Counted from the first letter of the stretch, positions 18,666-28,439 are shown. The stretch is 64,000 nucleotides of DNA from Paraglaciecola arctica BSs20135 (GCF_000314995.1 NZ_BAEO01000044.1:1-64000); one strand, 5' to 3'. Translations and numbers: made by a program. The notes: generated from the sequence alone by a model not told the origin.

Positions 18666-20483
18666 TTAGGTATTAATATGCTTCGAAATAACAGCTATAA
18701 AACGTTCACCGTAACGTTCGAGTTTAGTTTGACCTACACCATGGATATTTAAGAAATCGAAGCCTGATTCTGGAAATTTATCCGCCATATCGGCTAAGGT
18801 TGCATCGCTGAAAACCACAAAAGGAGGTACATCATCTTGTTCAGCAATTTTTTTGCGTAAATGTTTAAGTTTAGCAAACAGCGCGCGATCATAATCTTGC
18901 GCTGTTATTTGTGACTTTTTACCTAAATCAAGACTCAGTCTCGGTACCGCTAGTTGCAGTTTTTGCGCCTGCTGTAATAGCGGTCTGGCTTCTTCCGTTA
19001 GTTTTAATACCGCATTTTGGGTGATGTCTACCCTTAGAAATCCGCGGTGGATCAATTGATTAATGATGTTATGCCAATAAGCATCAGACTTATCTTTACC
19101 AATAGCGTAAGTACTCAATTTATCATGACTGTACTCTAGGATGCGTTTTAGTTGTTTACCCCTGAGCACATCAATCAAATATTGACTGGCAACAGTTTGT
19201 TTTAGTCTAAACACACAAGACAATACTTTTTGCGCGTCTATCGTTCCATCAAATGCCTTAGGTGGATCGAGGCAAATATCGCAATTACCACAATGCCCTG
19301 CAGAATATTCAGCAAAATAATTGAGTAATATTTGGCGGCGACAGGTTTGTGCTTCACCAAAAGCCTCCATGGCTGCAAATTTTTGCAGTTCTACATTGTT
19401 TCTTTGTGGATTTTCACCCGTTGATATCCATTGACGTATACGAGCTGCGTCTTTTTCGTCAAATAATAATAAGGCTTCGGCAGGCATACCATCTCTGCCT
19501 GCTCGGCCTATTTCTTGATAATAGGATTCTATACTGCGAGGCAGGTCAAAATGCACCACAAAGCGCACGTTGGATTTGTCTATGCCCATGCCAAATGCAA
19601 CTGTAGCTACTATTATGTCAATCTTATCTTGTATAAAATCACGCTGTATCTTGTCGCGGATTTCACCTTCAAGACCGGCGTGATAACCCGCACAATTGAC
19701 GCCATGTTTGGCTAGGGCAATGCTGAGATCATCTACTTTCCTGCGGCTATTACAATATATAATTCCGCTACCCTCTTGTTGTTTAACAAAAGCTATCGCT
19801 TGATCAGTGGCTTTGTATTTAGTGACTTGGTTATAACGGATATTAGGGCGGTCAAAACTGCCTTTGAATATAAAAGGTTGCTGTAAATTAAGCTGTTGGG
19901 TGATATCTGCGCGGGTAGCGAGATCGGCAGTAGCTGTCAAACCCATAATAGGGATATTTGGGAATGTTGCTTTTAATTGCCCAAGAAGTCTGTAGTCCTT
20001 TCTAAAATCATGACCCCAATGAGAAACACAGTGGGCTTCGTCTACTGCAATAAGACTAACTGTAAGTCCTTGTAGACGGTGGATAAACTCTAATTGCATA
20101 AGACGTTCAGGCGCAACGTAAATTAGCTTATATTTTCCATCCTGCATGCTTTTATACACGTTGAACATTTCTTGAGGAGACAAGTTGGAATTTATGTAAG
20201 CGGCATTGACGCCATAAGTCAAAAGAGCATCGACCTGATCTTTCATTAACGATATCAGAGGTGAAACAACAATTGTGAGACCAGGTAACAGCATAGCTGG
20301 AATTTGATAACACAATGACTTACCGCCGCCAGTAGGCATAAGTACTAACACATCTTTTTGTTGTAATACTTGGGATATAACTTGCGCTTGTCCATCTCGA
20401 AAATGATCATAGCCAAAGGTCTGTTTTAATATGTGTTGTGCCTGGGTCATTGCAGGTGAAGTCTGTGTTGGATGATCTGACAA
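18666..20483 (-). CDS. recQ: ATP-dependent DNA helicase RecQ
   Basis: 3'-5' helicase of recombination and repair. 605 residues (E. coli 609) with Walker A TGGGKSLCYQIP, DEAH box, the RecQ zinc site CRRQILLNYF ... CGNCDIC, winged helix, and a C-terminal HRDC domain (VPPFVVFSDATLADMA ... IHGVGQTKLERYG). The 605-residue length needs a TTG start at 20483; the first ATG is at 20450 and lacks a ribosome site. A second RecQ relative lies at 59334, so this copy is the canonical one. Confidence 0.96.
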   Translation of the reverse strand: MSDHPTQTSPAMTQAQHILKQTFGYDHFRDGQAQVISQVLQQKDVLVLMPTGGGKSLCYQIPAMLLPGLTIVVSPLISLMKDQVDALLTYGVNAAYINSNLSPQEMFNVYKSMQDGKYKLIYVAPERLMQLEFIHRLQGLTVSLIAVDEAHCVSHWGHDFRKDYRLLGQLKATFPNIPIMGLTATADLATRADITQQLNLQQPFIFKGSFDRPNIRYNQVTKYKATDQAIAFVKQQEGSGIIYCNSRRKVDDLSIALAKHGVNCAGYHAGLEGEIRDKIQRDFIQDKIDIIVATVAFGMGIDKSNVRFVVHFDLPRSIESYYQEIGRAGRDGMPAEALLLFDEKDAARIRQWISTGENPQRNNVELQKFAAMEAFGEAQTCRRQILLNYFAEYSAGHCGNCDICLDPPKAFDGTIDAQKVLSCVFRLKQTVASQYLIDVLRGKQLKRILEYSHDKLSTYAIGKDKSDAYWHNIINQLIHRGFLRVDITQNAVLKLTEEARPLLQQAQKLQLAVPRLSLDLGKKSQITAQDYDRALFAKLKHLRKKIAEQDDVPPFVVFSDATLADMADKFPESGFDFLNIHGVGQTKLERYGERFIAVISKHINT

Positions 20484-20605
20484 CTGAAGCTCAAAAGGAA
20501 TAAGTAAACCACAAGTTTACGTGTTTTTATCTTGAGGTTCACTTGCTAACAGGGAATAAATTGCTCAAATTGGAGGTCTTGGGAAATATATCCCAGAGAC
20601 ACTAA

Positions 20606-20812
20606 ATGACATCACAAGAATTACGCGTCTTTGTAATTAATTTTTTTAACAACAAAATGTCATTTAATCAGTTGCTTGGCTTTACTGTAAGTCACTTACA
20701 CTCTGAACATGTAGAAATTAAACTTGTTCGGGACGACAAGTTAATGGGGAATCCAGTACATAATCAAAACCAAATGCACATTGTGACAGGAACAGGAACC
20801 TATATTATTTAA
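20606..20812 (+). pseudogene. Truncated hotdog-fold thioesterase remnant
   Basis: 68-codon frame whose first 52 residues (ELRVFVINFFNNKMSFNQLL, then VEIKLVRDDKLMGNPVH) look like the N-terminal part of bacterial PaaI/YiiD-C type acyl thioesterases. Those proteins continue after GNPVH with the catalytic ILHGGV segment; here the sequence switches to unrelated NQNQMHIVTG and stops. No continuation is visible in the other frames of the following 160 bases. It is probably a broken gene or an in-place deletion product. Recognition is from memory of the family pattern, so moderate confidence. Confidence 0.5.
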
Positions 20813-20971
20813 TAATATAGCGACTCATTTAATTTTCAATTTTACTCGCAATATAAGTAATAAAATGCTTTATTAGTGGTTAAGAATTATACATTAGACA
20901 TTTTTTATTTGGGTTATATACCTTAAACTTTAATTAGTCAGCGGCTAATTGCAGTATTTTTCAGGGACGTT

Positions 20972-21895
20972 ATGACAGCTTTCCATCACCACCATACCAT
21001 ACTGATTATTGACGATGATGTTGTCAGCATATCCATACTCACCTCGCTTTTTGCTAAAAAATTTAATATTGAAATAGCCCAAGACGGTAAAGTTGCCTTA
21101 CAAACTATTATGCTAAAAGATATTGATTTAGTTTTGAGTGTCGTAAATACACCCATAATATCAGGGCAAGAATTGTGTACCTTTGTTAAAAATAGCCAGC
21201 TTACCGCGCACATTCCTGTGATGTTTTTGGCAGATAATCCAAGTTTCGACGAAGAGGATGAATGTTTAGCTCTCGGGGCGGTAGATTATATCGACAAAAA
21301 GATACGGCCAAGCATTTTGGTCTCTCGTGTTTCGAACCAGATGCTCATGGTTGCTCAGCACAAAAGGCTAGCCCAAGTGTCATGTACTGATGGCTTGACC
21401 GGTTTAGCCAACAGAATGCAGTTAGATACTATGTTGAATAAGGAATGGTATGCAGCTGTGCGGGGGGGGCATTCGGTTGCAGCATTGATGATCGATATTG
21501 ATCACTTTAAGCTGTTTAATGACGAGTTTGGTCACTTAGAAGGTGATGCTTGTTTGAAAATTATTGCTGCTATTATTGCTTCAAGTAAAAGAAGAGAGCG
21601 CGATTTTGCCGCGAGATACGGTGGCGAAGAATTTGTACTATTACTTCCCTTTACTGATTTGAATGGAGCGAAACAGGTAGCACAAGAGTTAATCGAAAAT
21701 GTGCAAAACCGCAATATTAAATCTGCTAAACAAGCTTCCCACCCGATGGTCACCATAAGTATAGGTATTTCGGCCTTTAGTCCAACCCATAAAAAAAGTG
21801 CTACGGCGGATCCTATCGATTTAATTGATAAGGCTGATATTAATTTATTTAAAGCCAAGCAAGCGGGTCGTAATCAATATGCAGCCTCTGCTTAG
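20972..21895 (+). CDS. Degenerate-receiver diguanylate cyclase
   Basis: 307 residues: receiver domain (about 9-125) then GGDEF domain (about 135-305). The cyclase site is intact (GGEEF) and the inhibitory RxxD site is present (RERD, five residues upstream). The receiver has the acidic pocket ILIIDDDVV and a Lys in DYIDKK, but the phospho-acceptor Asp position reads Val57 (DLVLSVVNTP, expected L-D-V), a change explained by one base, GAC to GTC. So it probably makes c-di-GMP without classic phosphorylation control. Ribosome site CAGGGA precedes the ATG. Confidence 0.93.
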   Translation: MTAFHHHHTILIIDDDVVSISILTSLFAKKFNIEIAQDGKVALQTIMLKDIDLVLSVVNTPIISGQELCTFVKNSQLTAHIPVMFLADNPSFDEEDECLALGAVDYIDKKIRPSILVSRVSNQMLMVAQHKRLAQVSCTDGLTGLANRMQLDTMLNKEWYAAVRGGHSVAALMIDIDHFKLFNDEFGHLEGDACLKIIAAIIASSKRRERDFAARYGGEEFVLLLPFTDLNGAKQVAQELIENVQNRNIKSAKQASHPMVTISIGISAFSPTHKKSATADPIDLIDKADINLFKAKQAGRNQYAASA

Positions 21896-21911
21896 AGTCA
21901 TCAATACATCT

Positions 21912-23090
21912 TTAATAAAATCCTAGCGAAATAAAAATACCTACCATCAGCAGAATGGGAGGCCTAAATAGTTTTAGAACCAGAAATCCAAGGGATACTA
22001 GTCCCAAGTCAATATAGCTGTGCACTGCACTAGTAAATACAGGATCATAGAGTGCCAAAGCCAGAAAGCCAACTACAGCGGCGTTGATACCTGCAGATGC
22101 GCCAATAAATTTGGGGTGTTTAACTAGGGACTGCCAGCTATTATTAATGGTTAAAATCAATAAAAAACCAGGCATAAAAATCGCTAATGTGGCTAGAATA
22201 GCACCACTTAGAGGTGCGGAGTGCAACCATTGTGCTCCCATAAATGTTGCCATAGTGAACATTGGACCGGGCACACCTTGTGCCGCTGCATAGCCAAAAA
22301 GAAACTGTTGTTCTGTTAGGGTATTGCCAATACTAGTTTGCAATAGTGGTAATACTACGTGCCCGCCACCAAATACCAAACTGCCGTTTTTATAAAAGGT
22401 AGCAAATAGACCAACAAAAGAATCATATTGACTCACCCCTAGGCTGATTAAAAATAAGCTGATAAATAGCATCATGGGTGGCCAGGATATTTTTTTGTAT
22501 ATCTGACCTATGCTGACATGGGGAGCTGAGCATTGGCTGGTGATCATGCCAATTAGCATTGCAATGAGTAACACTAAAATTTGTGTATAAAAGGAATTAT
22601 ATATGACTAATAGTAGAATACTGAGGAGCATTATGAAGATGGACAAGGGACTTTTACAAAAACTATTAAACATAGTTATGACCGCGTCTAGCACAACAAC
22701 AACGGCTAATAATTTTAGGCCGCTACTGACTGAAACCAACCAATTTTCTGGAGCATCTAAGTTTACATAAACGGCCAACCAATACATCAATACAAATGAG
22801 GGTAACGTAAAGCCAATAAAAGCTGCTATTGCTCCCGTTAATCCTGCTTTTTGCAATCCTATGGCAAATCCAATTTGGCTTGAGCCTGGACCAGGCAAAA
22901 TTTGACTTAATGAAATCAGTTTGGCGTAGGCATCATTAGAAAGCCATTCCAGCTTCTGTACAAAAGTGTGCTGGAAATATGCAATATGTGCTGCTGGGCC
23001 ACCAAAACTAATGCAGCCTAAAACAAAAAATCGCCAAAAAACTTCTAAATACAATATCACTGAATTGTTATCCCTAAGATAATTTTGCAT
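21912..23090 (-). CDS. chrA: Chromate efflux transporter ChrA family
   Basis: 392-residue membrane protein built from two homologous halves, typical of the CHR superfamily: the first half carries FGGPAAHIAYFQ and LPGPGSSQIGFAIG, the second half FGGGHVVLPLLQ and GVPGPMFTMATF. Family members export chromate, sometimes by exchange with sulfate; other anions are possible. Convergent with the diguanylate cyclase gene (16-bp gap) and divergent from rarD. Confidence 0.92.
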   Translation of the reverse strand: MQNYLRDNNSVILYLEVFWRFFVLGCISFGGPAAHIAYFQHTFVQKLEWLSNDAYAKLISLSQILPGPGSSQIGFAIGLQKAGLTGAIAAFIGFTLPSFVLMYWLAVYVNLDAPENWLVSVSSGLKLLAVVVVLDAVITMFNSFCKSPLSIFIMLLSILLLVIYNSFYTQILVLLIAMLIGMITSQCSAPHVSIGQIYKKISWPPMMLFISLFLISLGVSQYDSFVGLFATFYKNGSLVFGGGHVVLPLLQTSIGNTLTEQQFLFGYAAAQGVPGPMFTMATFMGAQWLHSAPLSGAILATLAIFMPGFLLILTINNSWQSLVKHPKFIGASAGINAAVVGFLALALYDPVFTSAVHSYIDLGLVSLGFLVLKLFRPPILLMVGIFISLGFY

Positions 23091-23153
23091 TTGCCTTAAG
23101 CTTACCCCACACTCCAGCGCAGTATCGAACGTTAGTCAGAATAGGTCAATTAG

Positions 23154-24053
23154 TTGAGCGATAAATCAGTAAAAGCAGGGGTTATCTTTGCGCTAGCCGC
23201 TTATATAATGTGGGGTATAGCCCCTATGTACTTTAAGTTATTGACTAGTGTTCCTGCTCTAGAAATTGTAATGCACAGAATAATTTGGTCTGCACTGGTG
23301 TTGTGTTTGTTGCTGATTGTACGAAAAAAGTTTAACCAAGTACTAGTGGCAATGCGCAACCCAAAAGTGATTACTATCTTATCAATAAGTGGATTATTGT
23401 TAGCGGTAAACTGGTTGATATTTATCTGGGCTGTAAACAATAATCACTTGCTAGAGGCTAGTTTGGGTTATTTTATTAATCCTCTCTTTAACGTCTTTCT
23501 AGCTCGTTTTTTCTTACAGGAAACTCTAACACGCTTGCAGTTTTTAGCGGTTTTAGTGGCACTTACGGGTGTGATGTTTTTAATTATCTCACACGGTCAG
23601 ATCCCTTGGGTTGCTTTAGCGTTAGCTATTACCTTTAGCATATATGGATTATTGCGTAAAAAAGTAGCTATAGAATCGATGCCAGGGTTATTCATTGAAA
23701 GTAGTATAATGCTGCCGTTTGCATTGTTGTATTGGATTATCATGGAGCCATTAAGTGGAAATATGTTGGCAAATAATTTTGATCTAAATGTTAAGCTAAT
23801 ACTTGCGGGCGTCGTAACTACCGCTCCATTGTTATGCTTTACTGCTGCTGCTAGACGTATCCGTTTTACCACTTTAGGCTTTTTTCAATATGTAGGCCCA
23901 AGTCTGATGTTTCTACTGGCAGTGTTGTATTATCAAGAGCCACTAGATGTTGCACGAGTCGTCACTTTTGTATTTGTTTGGGTTGGATTACTGATTTATG
24001 TTTATGATTCACTGCGAATTTATCGTAAATCTAAGTTGGTTAATTGTGAATAA
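23154..24053 (+). CDS. rarD: EamA-family permease RarD
   Basis: 299-residue inner membrane protein with about ten hydrophobic helices and the RarD pattern YIMWGIAPMYFKLL at the N terminus, HRIIWS in the second helix, and FTAAARRIRFTTLGFFQYVG near the ninth. RarD was named from chloramphenicol sensitivity but its substrate is unknown. The start is TTG at 23154 (reading MSDKSVKAG); there is no ATG upstream in frame. Confidence 0.9.
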   Translation: MSDKSVKAGVIFALAAYIMWGIAPMYFKLLTSVPALEIVMHRIIWSALVLCLLLIVRKKFNQVLVAMRNPKVITILSISGLLLAVNWLIFIWAVNNNHLLEASLGYFINPLFNVFLARFFLQETLTRLQFLAVLVALTGVMFLIISHGQIPWVALALAITFSIYGLLRKKVAIESMPGLFIESSIMLPFALLYWIIMEPLSGNMLANNFDLNVKLILAGVVTTAPLLCFTAAARRIRFTTLGFFQYVGPSLMFLLAVLYYQEPLDVARVVTFVFVWVGLLIYVYDSLRIYRKSKLVNCE

Positions 24054-24070
24054 GCTTTTCTAGCCTTGGG

Positions 24071-25309
24071 CTAGTCACTTACCACTTGATTTCTGCCACC
24101 ATTTTTTGCGCTATATAAGTGTTCGTCTGCTAAACGTAACATGGCGTTTATTCCTCCTTTGCTGTTGTGAGTTAGTCCAATACTAACGGTACAAGCAAAG
24201 CTTTTTTTTTCAAATGTAAGGGTTTTACTGGCAATAGCTTCGCGGAACCCCTGCATTATTTGCAGAACTTTTTTAGGCGCAGTATTCGAAAAGTACACAC
24301 AAAACTCTTCACCTCCAAATCTCGCTGCTGTGAAATCCTCAAAGTACTCTGCGACTAACTTAGCCAGTTCTTTCAAGGTGTAATCACCACAATCATGACC
24401 GTAGGTATCATTCACTTTCTTAAAATGATCAATATCAATAATGGCCAAGCTTTGTAATTTGGGGGTGACTTTTAGACTCGCTGCTACTCTAGTGAAAAAA
24501 TATCGTCTATTGGGTAAACCGGTTAGATAATCTGAATTGGCCACACGCCTGATAGTTTCAATATTTTCTAAGCGTTCAACATTTTGCATAATGCGACAGA
24601 AAAATTCTTCGTGGCAATAAGGCTTATGCAAGTAATCAGTTGCGCCACTTTTAATAAATAGTGCAGATAAACCACTTGTGGTATCTGAAGATATGCCAAT
24701 AATGCCAAGATCTTCTTGAGAATAGGTCTTACGAAGCTCTGAAATCAGCTTAAGGCCGGACATTCCTGACATTTTCTCATCTATTATTGCTAACTTAATA
24801 TTGGAATTACTGTGTAAAGACTCCATTCCCTGTTCAGCATTAACTGCTTCCAAGGTAATAAAATTTTGTCGTCGAAGTAACGCTGTCATTGCGTGTCTAC
24901 TGGCTCTAGATCCATCAATCACTAACACCCCGACTTTTTTATTTTTATCTAATCGATTTAATAAACGAGTCAGATATTCATAGACCTGGGCATTTTCTTT
25001 GGGAATATAATCCACCACATTCTTATTAAGGATTGTCGTTCTGGTATCTTCATCGAGTTTATCAGTAACAACTATAGTGGGTAAAAATGATTCAATTGCA
25101 AAGTCGATAGCTTCGCCATTTGGGGCGTCTGGTAAATTGAAATCGACCACAGCACAAAGATATTCTTCTGGAGCTGAACTAGAAAAAACATGTTTGGCTT
25201 CCACTAAGCTAGTGGTGCAAATAGGGCGCAACTTAGCCTGAGTGATTAGACTACGCATCAGCTGCATACTAGTTTTGCTGTCTTCGACTATTAATACTTT
25301 GCGTTGCAT
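24071..25309 (-). CDS. Tandem-receiver diguanylate cyclase (REC-REC-GGDEF)
   Basis: 412 residues, cytoplasmic. Two receiver domains lie in tandem: the first (1-120) has Asp56 in AVVDFNLPD, the second (about 127-245) Asp177 in AIIDEKMSG, both apparently phosphorylatable. The GGDEF domain (about 260-410) has an intact active site GGEEF at 332-336, but no RxxD inhibitory site. The architecture resembles PleD. No kinase is adjacent. Convergent with rarD. Confidence 0.94.
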   Translation of the reverse strand: MQRKVLIVEDSKTSMQLMRSLITQAKLRPICTTSLVEAKHVFSSSAPEEYLCAVVDFNLPDAPNGEAIDFAIESFLPTIVVTDKLDEDTRTTILNKNVVDYIPKENAQVYEYLTRLLNRLDKNKKVGVLVIDGSRASRHAMTALLRRQNFITLEAVNAEQGMESLHSNSNIKLAIIDEKMSGMSGLKLISELRKTYSQEDLGIIGISSDTTSGLSALFIKSGATDYLHKPYCHEEFFCRIMQNVERLENIETIRRVANSDYLTGLPNRRYFFTRVAASLKVTPKLQSLAIIDIDHFKKVNDTYGHDCGDYTLKELAKLVAEYFEDFTAARFGGEEFCVYFSNTAPKKVLQIMQGFREAIASKTLTFEKKSFACTVSIGLTHNSKGGINAMLRLADEHLYSAKNGGRNQVVSD

Positions 25310-25373
25310 GGGTTAAGTTACTATTGGTAAAAATTTAATTTAGCAGATTACTTTGTCTCTAGCTCTGTAAAAA

Positions 25374-27542
25374 TCAGACTTTTGTTAATTTCGCAAATGA
25401 CATAACTAACCATTTACTGCCAAATTCATCAAAGTTAATTTGCACTCTTGCATGTTCGCCACTGCCCTCATAATTCAACACAGTACCTTCAGCAAATTTA
25501 GGATGTGACACTCTTTCTCCTAATTGGAAACCTGTTGACTCGAACGCAGTATGCCCAGTGACCGGAGTAAATCGATTTTGGACTGGTCGAGAAATAGTGG
25601 TCCGTAAACGTACTTCTTCGATACAATCGCTTGGGATCTCTTTGATAAAGCGAGAAGGGGTATGATATTTATCCTGTCCATAGACTCTTCTGTTTTCAGC
25701 GTAAGTGATATATAACTTTTGCATGGCCCTTGTCATACCTACATAACAAAGGCGGCGTTCTTCTTCTATTTTTCCGGGTTCTTCGTTACTCATCTGGCTT
25801 GGGAACATGCCTTCTTCTACCCCAGCCATAAATACCAGAGGAAACTCTAGGCCTTTTGCGGTGTGGATCGTCATCATTTGCACTGCGTCTTGGTGGCTAT
25901 CGGCTTGGTTATCGCCTGCTTCAAGGGATGCATGGGCTAAAAAAGCAGACATAGGTGTCATATTGTCTGCTTCTTCTGGCACTACAAATTGTTTGCAGGC
26001 GGTGACTAATTCCTCCAAGTTTTCAATTCTGGCTTGAGCTTTTTCGCCTTTTTCTGCTTTATACATGGTAAATAAGCCAGAGTGTTTGATCACATGGTCA
26101 GCTTGTTGTTCTAAAGACAGATCTGCTATGTCTTGTGTGAGTTGCGTGATTAACTTTGTAAAGGCGCTGAGGGCATTCGAAGCACGGCCTGTCAGGCGAT
26201 TCTCAGCAAGAATTCGCGTGCTGGCATCCCACATTGATAATTCTGCATCCCTAGCTAATTCACGAATTTGCGATAAGGTTTTATCACCTAGGCCTCGAGT
26301 AGGTGTATTCACAATTCGCTCAAAAGCAGCGTCATCTATGGTCTGATTAATAATACGTAAATAACCTAAGGCATCGCGAATTTCCTGGCGCTCAAAAAAT
26401 CGTAAGCCACCATATATACGGTAGGCAATAGACTCTTGTAATAATGCTTCTTCTAACACCCGTGATTGCGCGTTATTGCGATATAAAATCGCACAGTCAG
26501 ACAAGGCATTGCCGTTGTCTCGCCACTCTTTTATTCGTGAAATATTAAAACGGGCTTCGTCTAACTCATTAAATCCAGCATACAAAGAAATAGGCTCGCC
26601 TTGGCTATCTTCTGTCCACAGCTTTTTACCTAATCTACCTTGGTTATTATCAATCACCGCATTGGCGGCTTTTAATATATTGCCAGTAGAACGGTAATTT
26701 TGCTCAAGTCTTATGGTCTTTGCGCCCTTAAAATCTCGTAAGAAATGTTGGATGTTTTCAACATTTGCGCCACGCCAACCATAGATTGATTGATCGTCAT
26801 CGCCAACAATAATCATATTATTGCTAGGAGCAGCTAGTATGCGTAACCAAGCATATTGAATATTATTGGTGTCTTGAAATTCGTCTACCAAAATCGCTCT
26901 GAAGCGTTTTTGATAATGCTGTAGCACCGCTGGATTGTTTAGCCATAGTTCATGGGCTCTAAGTAACAATTCAGCAAAATCAACTAATCCAGCACGATCA
27001 CAAGTCTGTTGATAAGTCTGATAAATTTCACGCATTTTTTGTTGAGTTGCATCACCATATGTTTCAATATGTTGTGGGCGTAACCCCTCGTCTTTATTAC
27101 CATTGATATACCATTGCACATGTTTTGGGGCCCAATGTTTCTCGTCAAGATTAAGACTTTTAAGCACGCGTCTTACCAATCGGTATTGATCATCTGAGTC
27201 TAAAATAGTGAAATTTTCAGGCAGGCCAACATCAGCATGGTGGGTGCGTAATAAGCGATGAGCGATACCATGGAAGGTACCAATCCACATACTATTCAGT
27301 GCGCTGCCCTGCAATTGTTCGATACGACCACGCATTTCTTTAGCGGCCTTATTGGTAAAAGTCACGGCCAAAATACCATATGGAGCAATGCCCTCAACTT
27401 CCATTAACCATGCTATACGATGCACTAAAACCCGGGTTTTACCGCTGCCTGCTCCCGCTAAAATAAGCATGTCAGATGCAGGCGCCGCCACTGCATCACG
27501 TTGTTTGTCGTTTAATTGGTCAAGAAGTCGAGATACATCCAT
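25374..27542 (-). CDS. uvrD: DNA helicase II
   Basis: 3'-5' helicase of nucleotide excision and mismatch repair. The start is the ATG at 27542, giving 722 residues beginning MDVSRLLDQLNDKQRDAVAA, matching E. coli UvrD (720); the open frame includes three extra codons from a TTG. Walker A GAGSGKTRVL, DEFQDTN, GDDDQSIYGWRGA and the VMTIHTAKGLEF-type motif (QMMTIHTAKGLEFPLVF) are all intact. Divergent from cysE, with two palindromes in the shared 117-bp region, one of them LexA-like. Confidence 0.98.
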   Translation of the reverse strand: MDVSRLLDQLNDKQRDAVAAPASDMLILAGAGSGKTRVLVHRIAWLMEVEGIAPYGILAVTFTNKAAKEMRGRIEQLQGSALNSMWIGTFHGIAHRLLRTHHADVGLPENFTILDSDDQYRLVRRVLKSLNLDEKHWAPKHVQWYINGNKDEGLRPQHIETYGDATQQKMREIYQTYQQTCDRAGLVDFAELLLRAHELWLNNPAVLQHYQKRFRAILVDEFQDTNNIQYAWLRILAAPSNNMIIVGDDDQSIYGWRGANVENIQHFLRDFKGAKTIRLEQNYRSTGNILKAANAVIDNNQGRLGKKLWTEDSQGEPISLYAGFNELDEARFNISRIKEWRDNGNALSDCAILYRNNAQSRVLEEALLQESIAYRIYGGLRFFERQEIRDALGYLRIINQTIDDAAFERIVNTPTRGLGDKTLSQIRELARDAELSMWDASTRILAENRLTGRASNALSAFTKLITQLTQDIADLSLEQQADHVIKHSGLFTMYKAEKGEKAQARIENLEELVTACKQFVVPEEADNMTPMSAFLAHASLEAGDNQADSHQDAVQMMTIHTAKGLEFPLVFMAGVEEGMFPSQMSNEEPGKIEEERRLCYVGMTRAMQKLYITYAENRRVYGQDKYHTPSRFIKEIPSDCIEEVRLRTTISRPVQNRFTPVTGHTAFESTGFQLGERVSHPKFAEGTVLNYEGSGEHARVQINFDEFGSKWLVMSFAKLTKV

Positions 27543-27554
27543 TACACACAAAAT

Positions 27555-27580
27555 ATACTAGAAAAATATTTTTCCAGTAT
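27555..27580. promoter_or_regulatory. 26-bp palindrome in front of uvrD
   Basis: ATACTAGAAAAAT and its mirror form a 26-bp palindrome with a single mismatched pair (A versus G at the sixth position), centred 25 bp upstream of the uvrD ATG. As RNA it would make a 13-bp hairpin in the uvrD leader; as DNA it could be an operator. It does not match the LexA spacing. Confidence 0.6.
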
Positions 27581-27590
27581 ATCAGTAACA

Positions 27591-27606
27591 CTGTATTTAA
27601 ATACAC
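27591..27606. promoter_or_regulatory. LexA-like box between uvrD and cysE
   Basis: CTGTATTTAAATACAC: CTG-N10-CAC against the gammaproteobacterial SOS box CTG-N10-CAG, one mismatch, with a perfect inner palindrome TGTATTTAAATACA. uvrD is a known SOS gene in E. coli, so the position fits; functional binding is inferred. Confidence 0.45.
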
Positions 27607-27659
27607 TAAACTCATCCCAATATAGATTGTAATTGCTTAAATTACATTGCAGAGAAACT

Positions 27660-28439
27660 ATGAGTATTGAATTCTGGCAACAACTCAAAGATGAAGCAGG
27701 GCAACTTGTTGATAATGAACCTTTACTAGCGAGTTATGTGCACACATGTATTTTAGCCCACCATAACTTTGAAACGGCCTTAAGTTTTATTTTGTCTAAT
27801 AAATTGGCAGATGACGTTATGCGCGCGCTGTCGGTCAGAGAAATGTTCGAACAAATTTACTTAATGCATCCGGAAGTAGTAGAGGCCGCAATTTGTGATA
27901 TTGAAGCTGCATTTAAGCGCGACCCTGCAGTGCATTCATTTCTTACTGTATTACTTAATTTCAAGGGTTTTCAAGCCATTCAAGTACACAGATTAGCTCA
28001 TCAACTTTGGAACGCAGGTAGAAAAGATTTAGCCTTGTTTATACAAAGCCGAAACTCTGAAGTTTTCTCGGTAGATATTCATCCTGCGGCAAAAATTGGG
28101 CAAGGAGTCATGTTCGATCATGCTACTGGCATAGTGGTAGGTGAAACGGCTGTGATAGAGAATAATGTATCTATCATGCAATCAGTAACGCTTGGCGGTA
28201 CTGGTAATGAAGCAGGTGATCGTCATCCAAAAGTTCGCGAAGGGGTCATGATAGGTGCCGGTGCTAAAATTTTAGGTAACATTATTATAGGTGAAGGTGC
28301 CAAAGTAGGCGCTGGGAGCGTGGTACTCAGTGACGTGCCGGCGCATGTCACTGTGGCCGGTATTCCGGCTAAAGTTGTTGGTAAACCTACTTGCCAAAAA
28401 CCTTGTGAAACCATGCAACAAAATATATTAGAAGACTAA
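27660..28439 (+). CDS. cysE: Serine O-acetyltransferase
   Basis: First step of cysteine synthesis, acetyl-CoA plus L-serine to O-acetylserine. Starting at the ATG at 27660 (GAGAAA upstream) gives 259 residues beginning MSIEFWQQLKDEAGQL; the open frame adds nine codons. An N-terminal helical domain (LLASYVHTCILAHHNFETAL) is followed by left-handed beta-helix hexapeptide repeats with the catalytic DIHPAAKIGQGVMFDHATG segment and the GGTGN loop. The E. coli enzyme is 273 residues. Confidence 0.96.
   Translation: MSIEFWQQLKDEAGQLVDNEPLLASYVHTCILAHHNFETALSFILSNKLADDVMRALSVREMFEQIYLMHPEVVEAAICDIEAAFKRDPAVHSFLTVLLNFKGFQAIQVHRLAHQLWNAGRKDLALFIQSRNSEVFSVDIHPAAKIGQGVMFDHATGIVVGETAVIENNVSIMQSVTLGGTGNEAGDRHPKVREGVMIGAGAKILGNIIIGEGAKVGAGSVVLSDVPAHVTVAGIPAKVVGKPTCQKPCETMQQNILED

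Noticed and set aside
24060..24074. CTAGCC-TTG-GGCTAG hairpin between rarD and the REC-REC-GGDEF gene
   Set aside because: Only 6 bp, overlaps a coding end and lacks a T-run on either downstream side.
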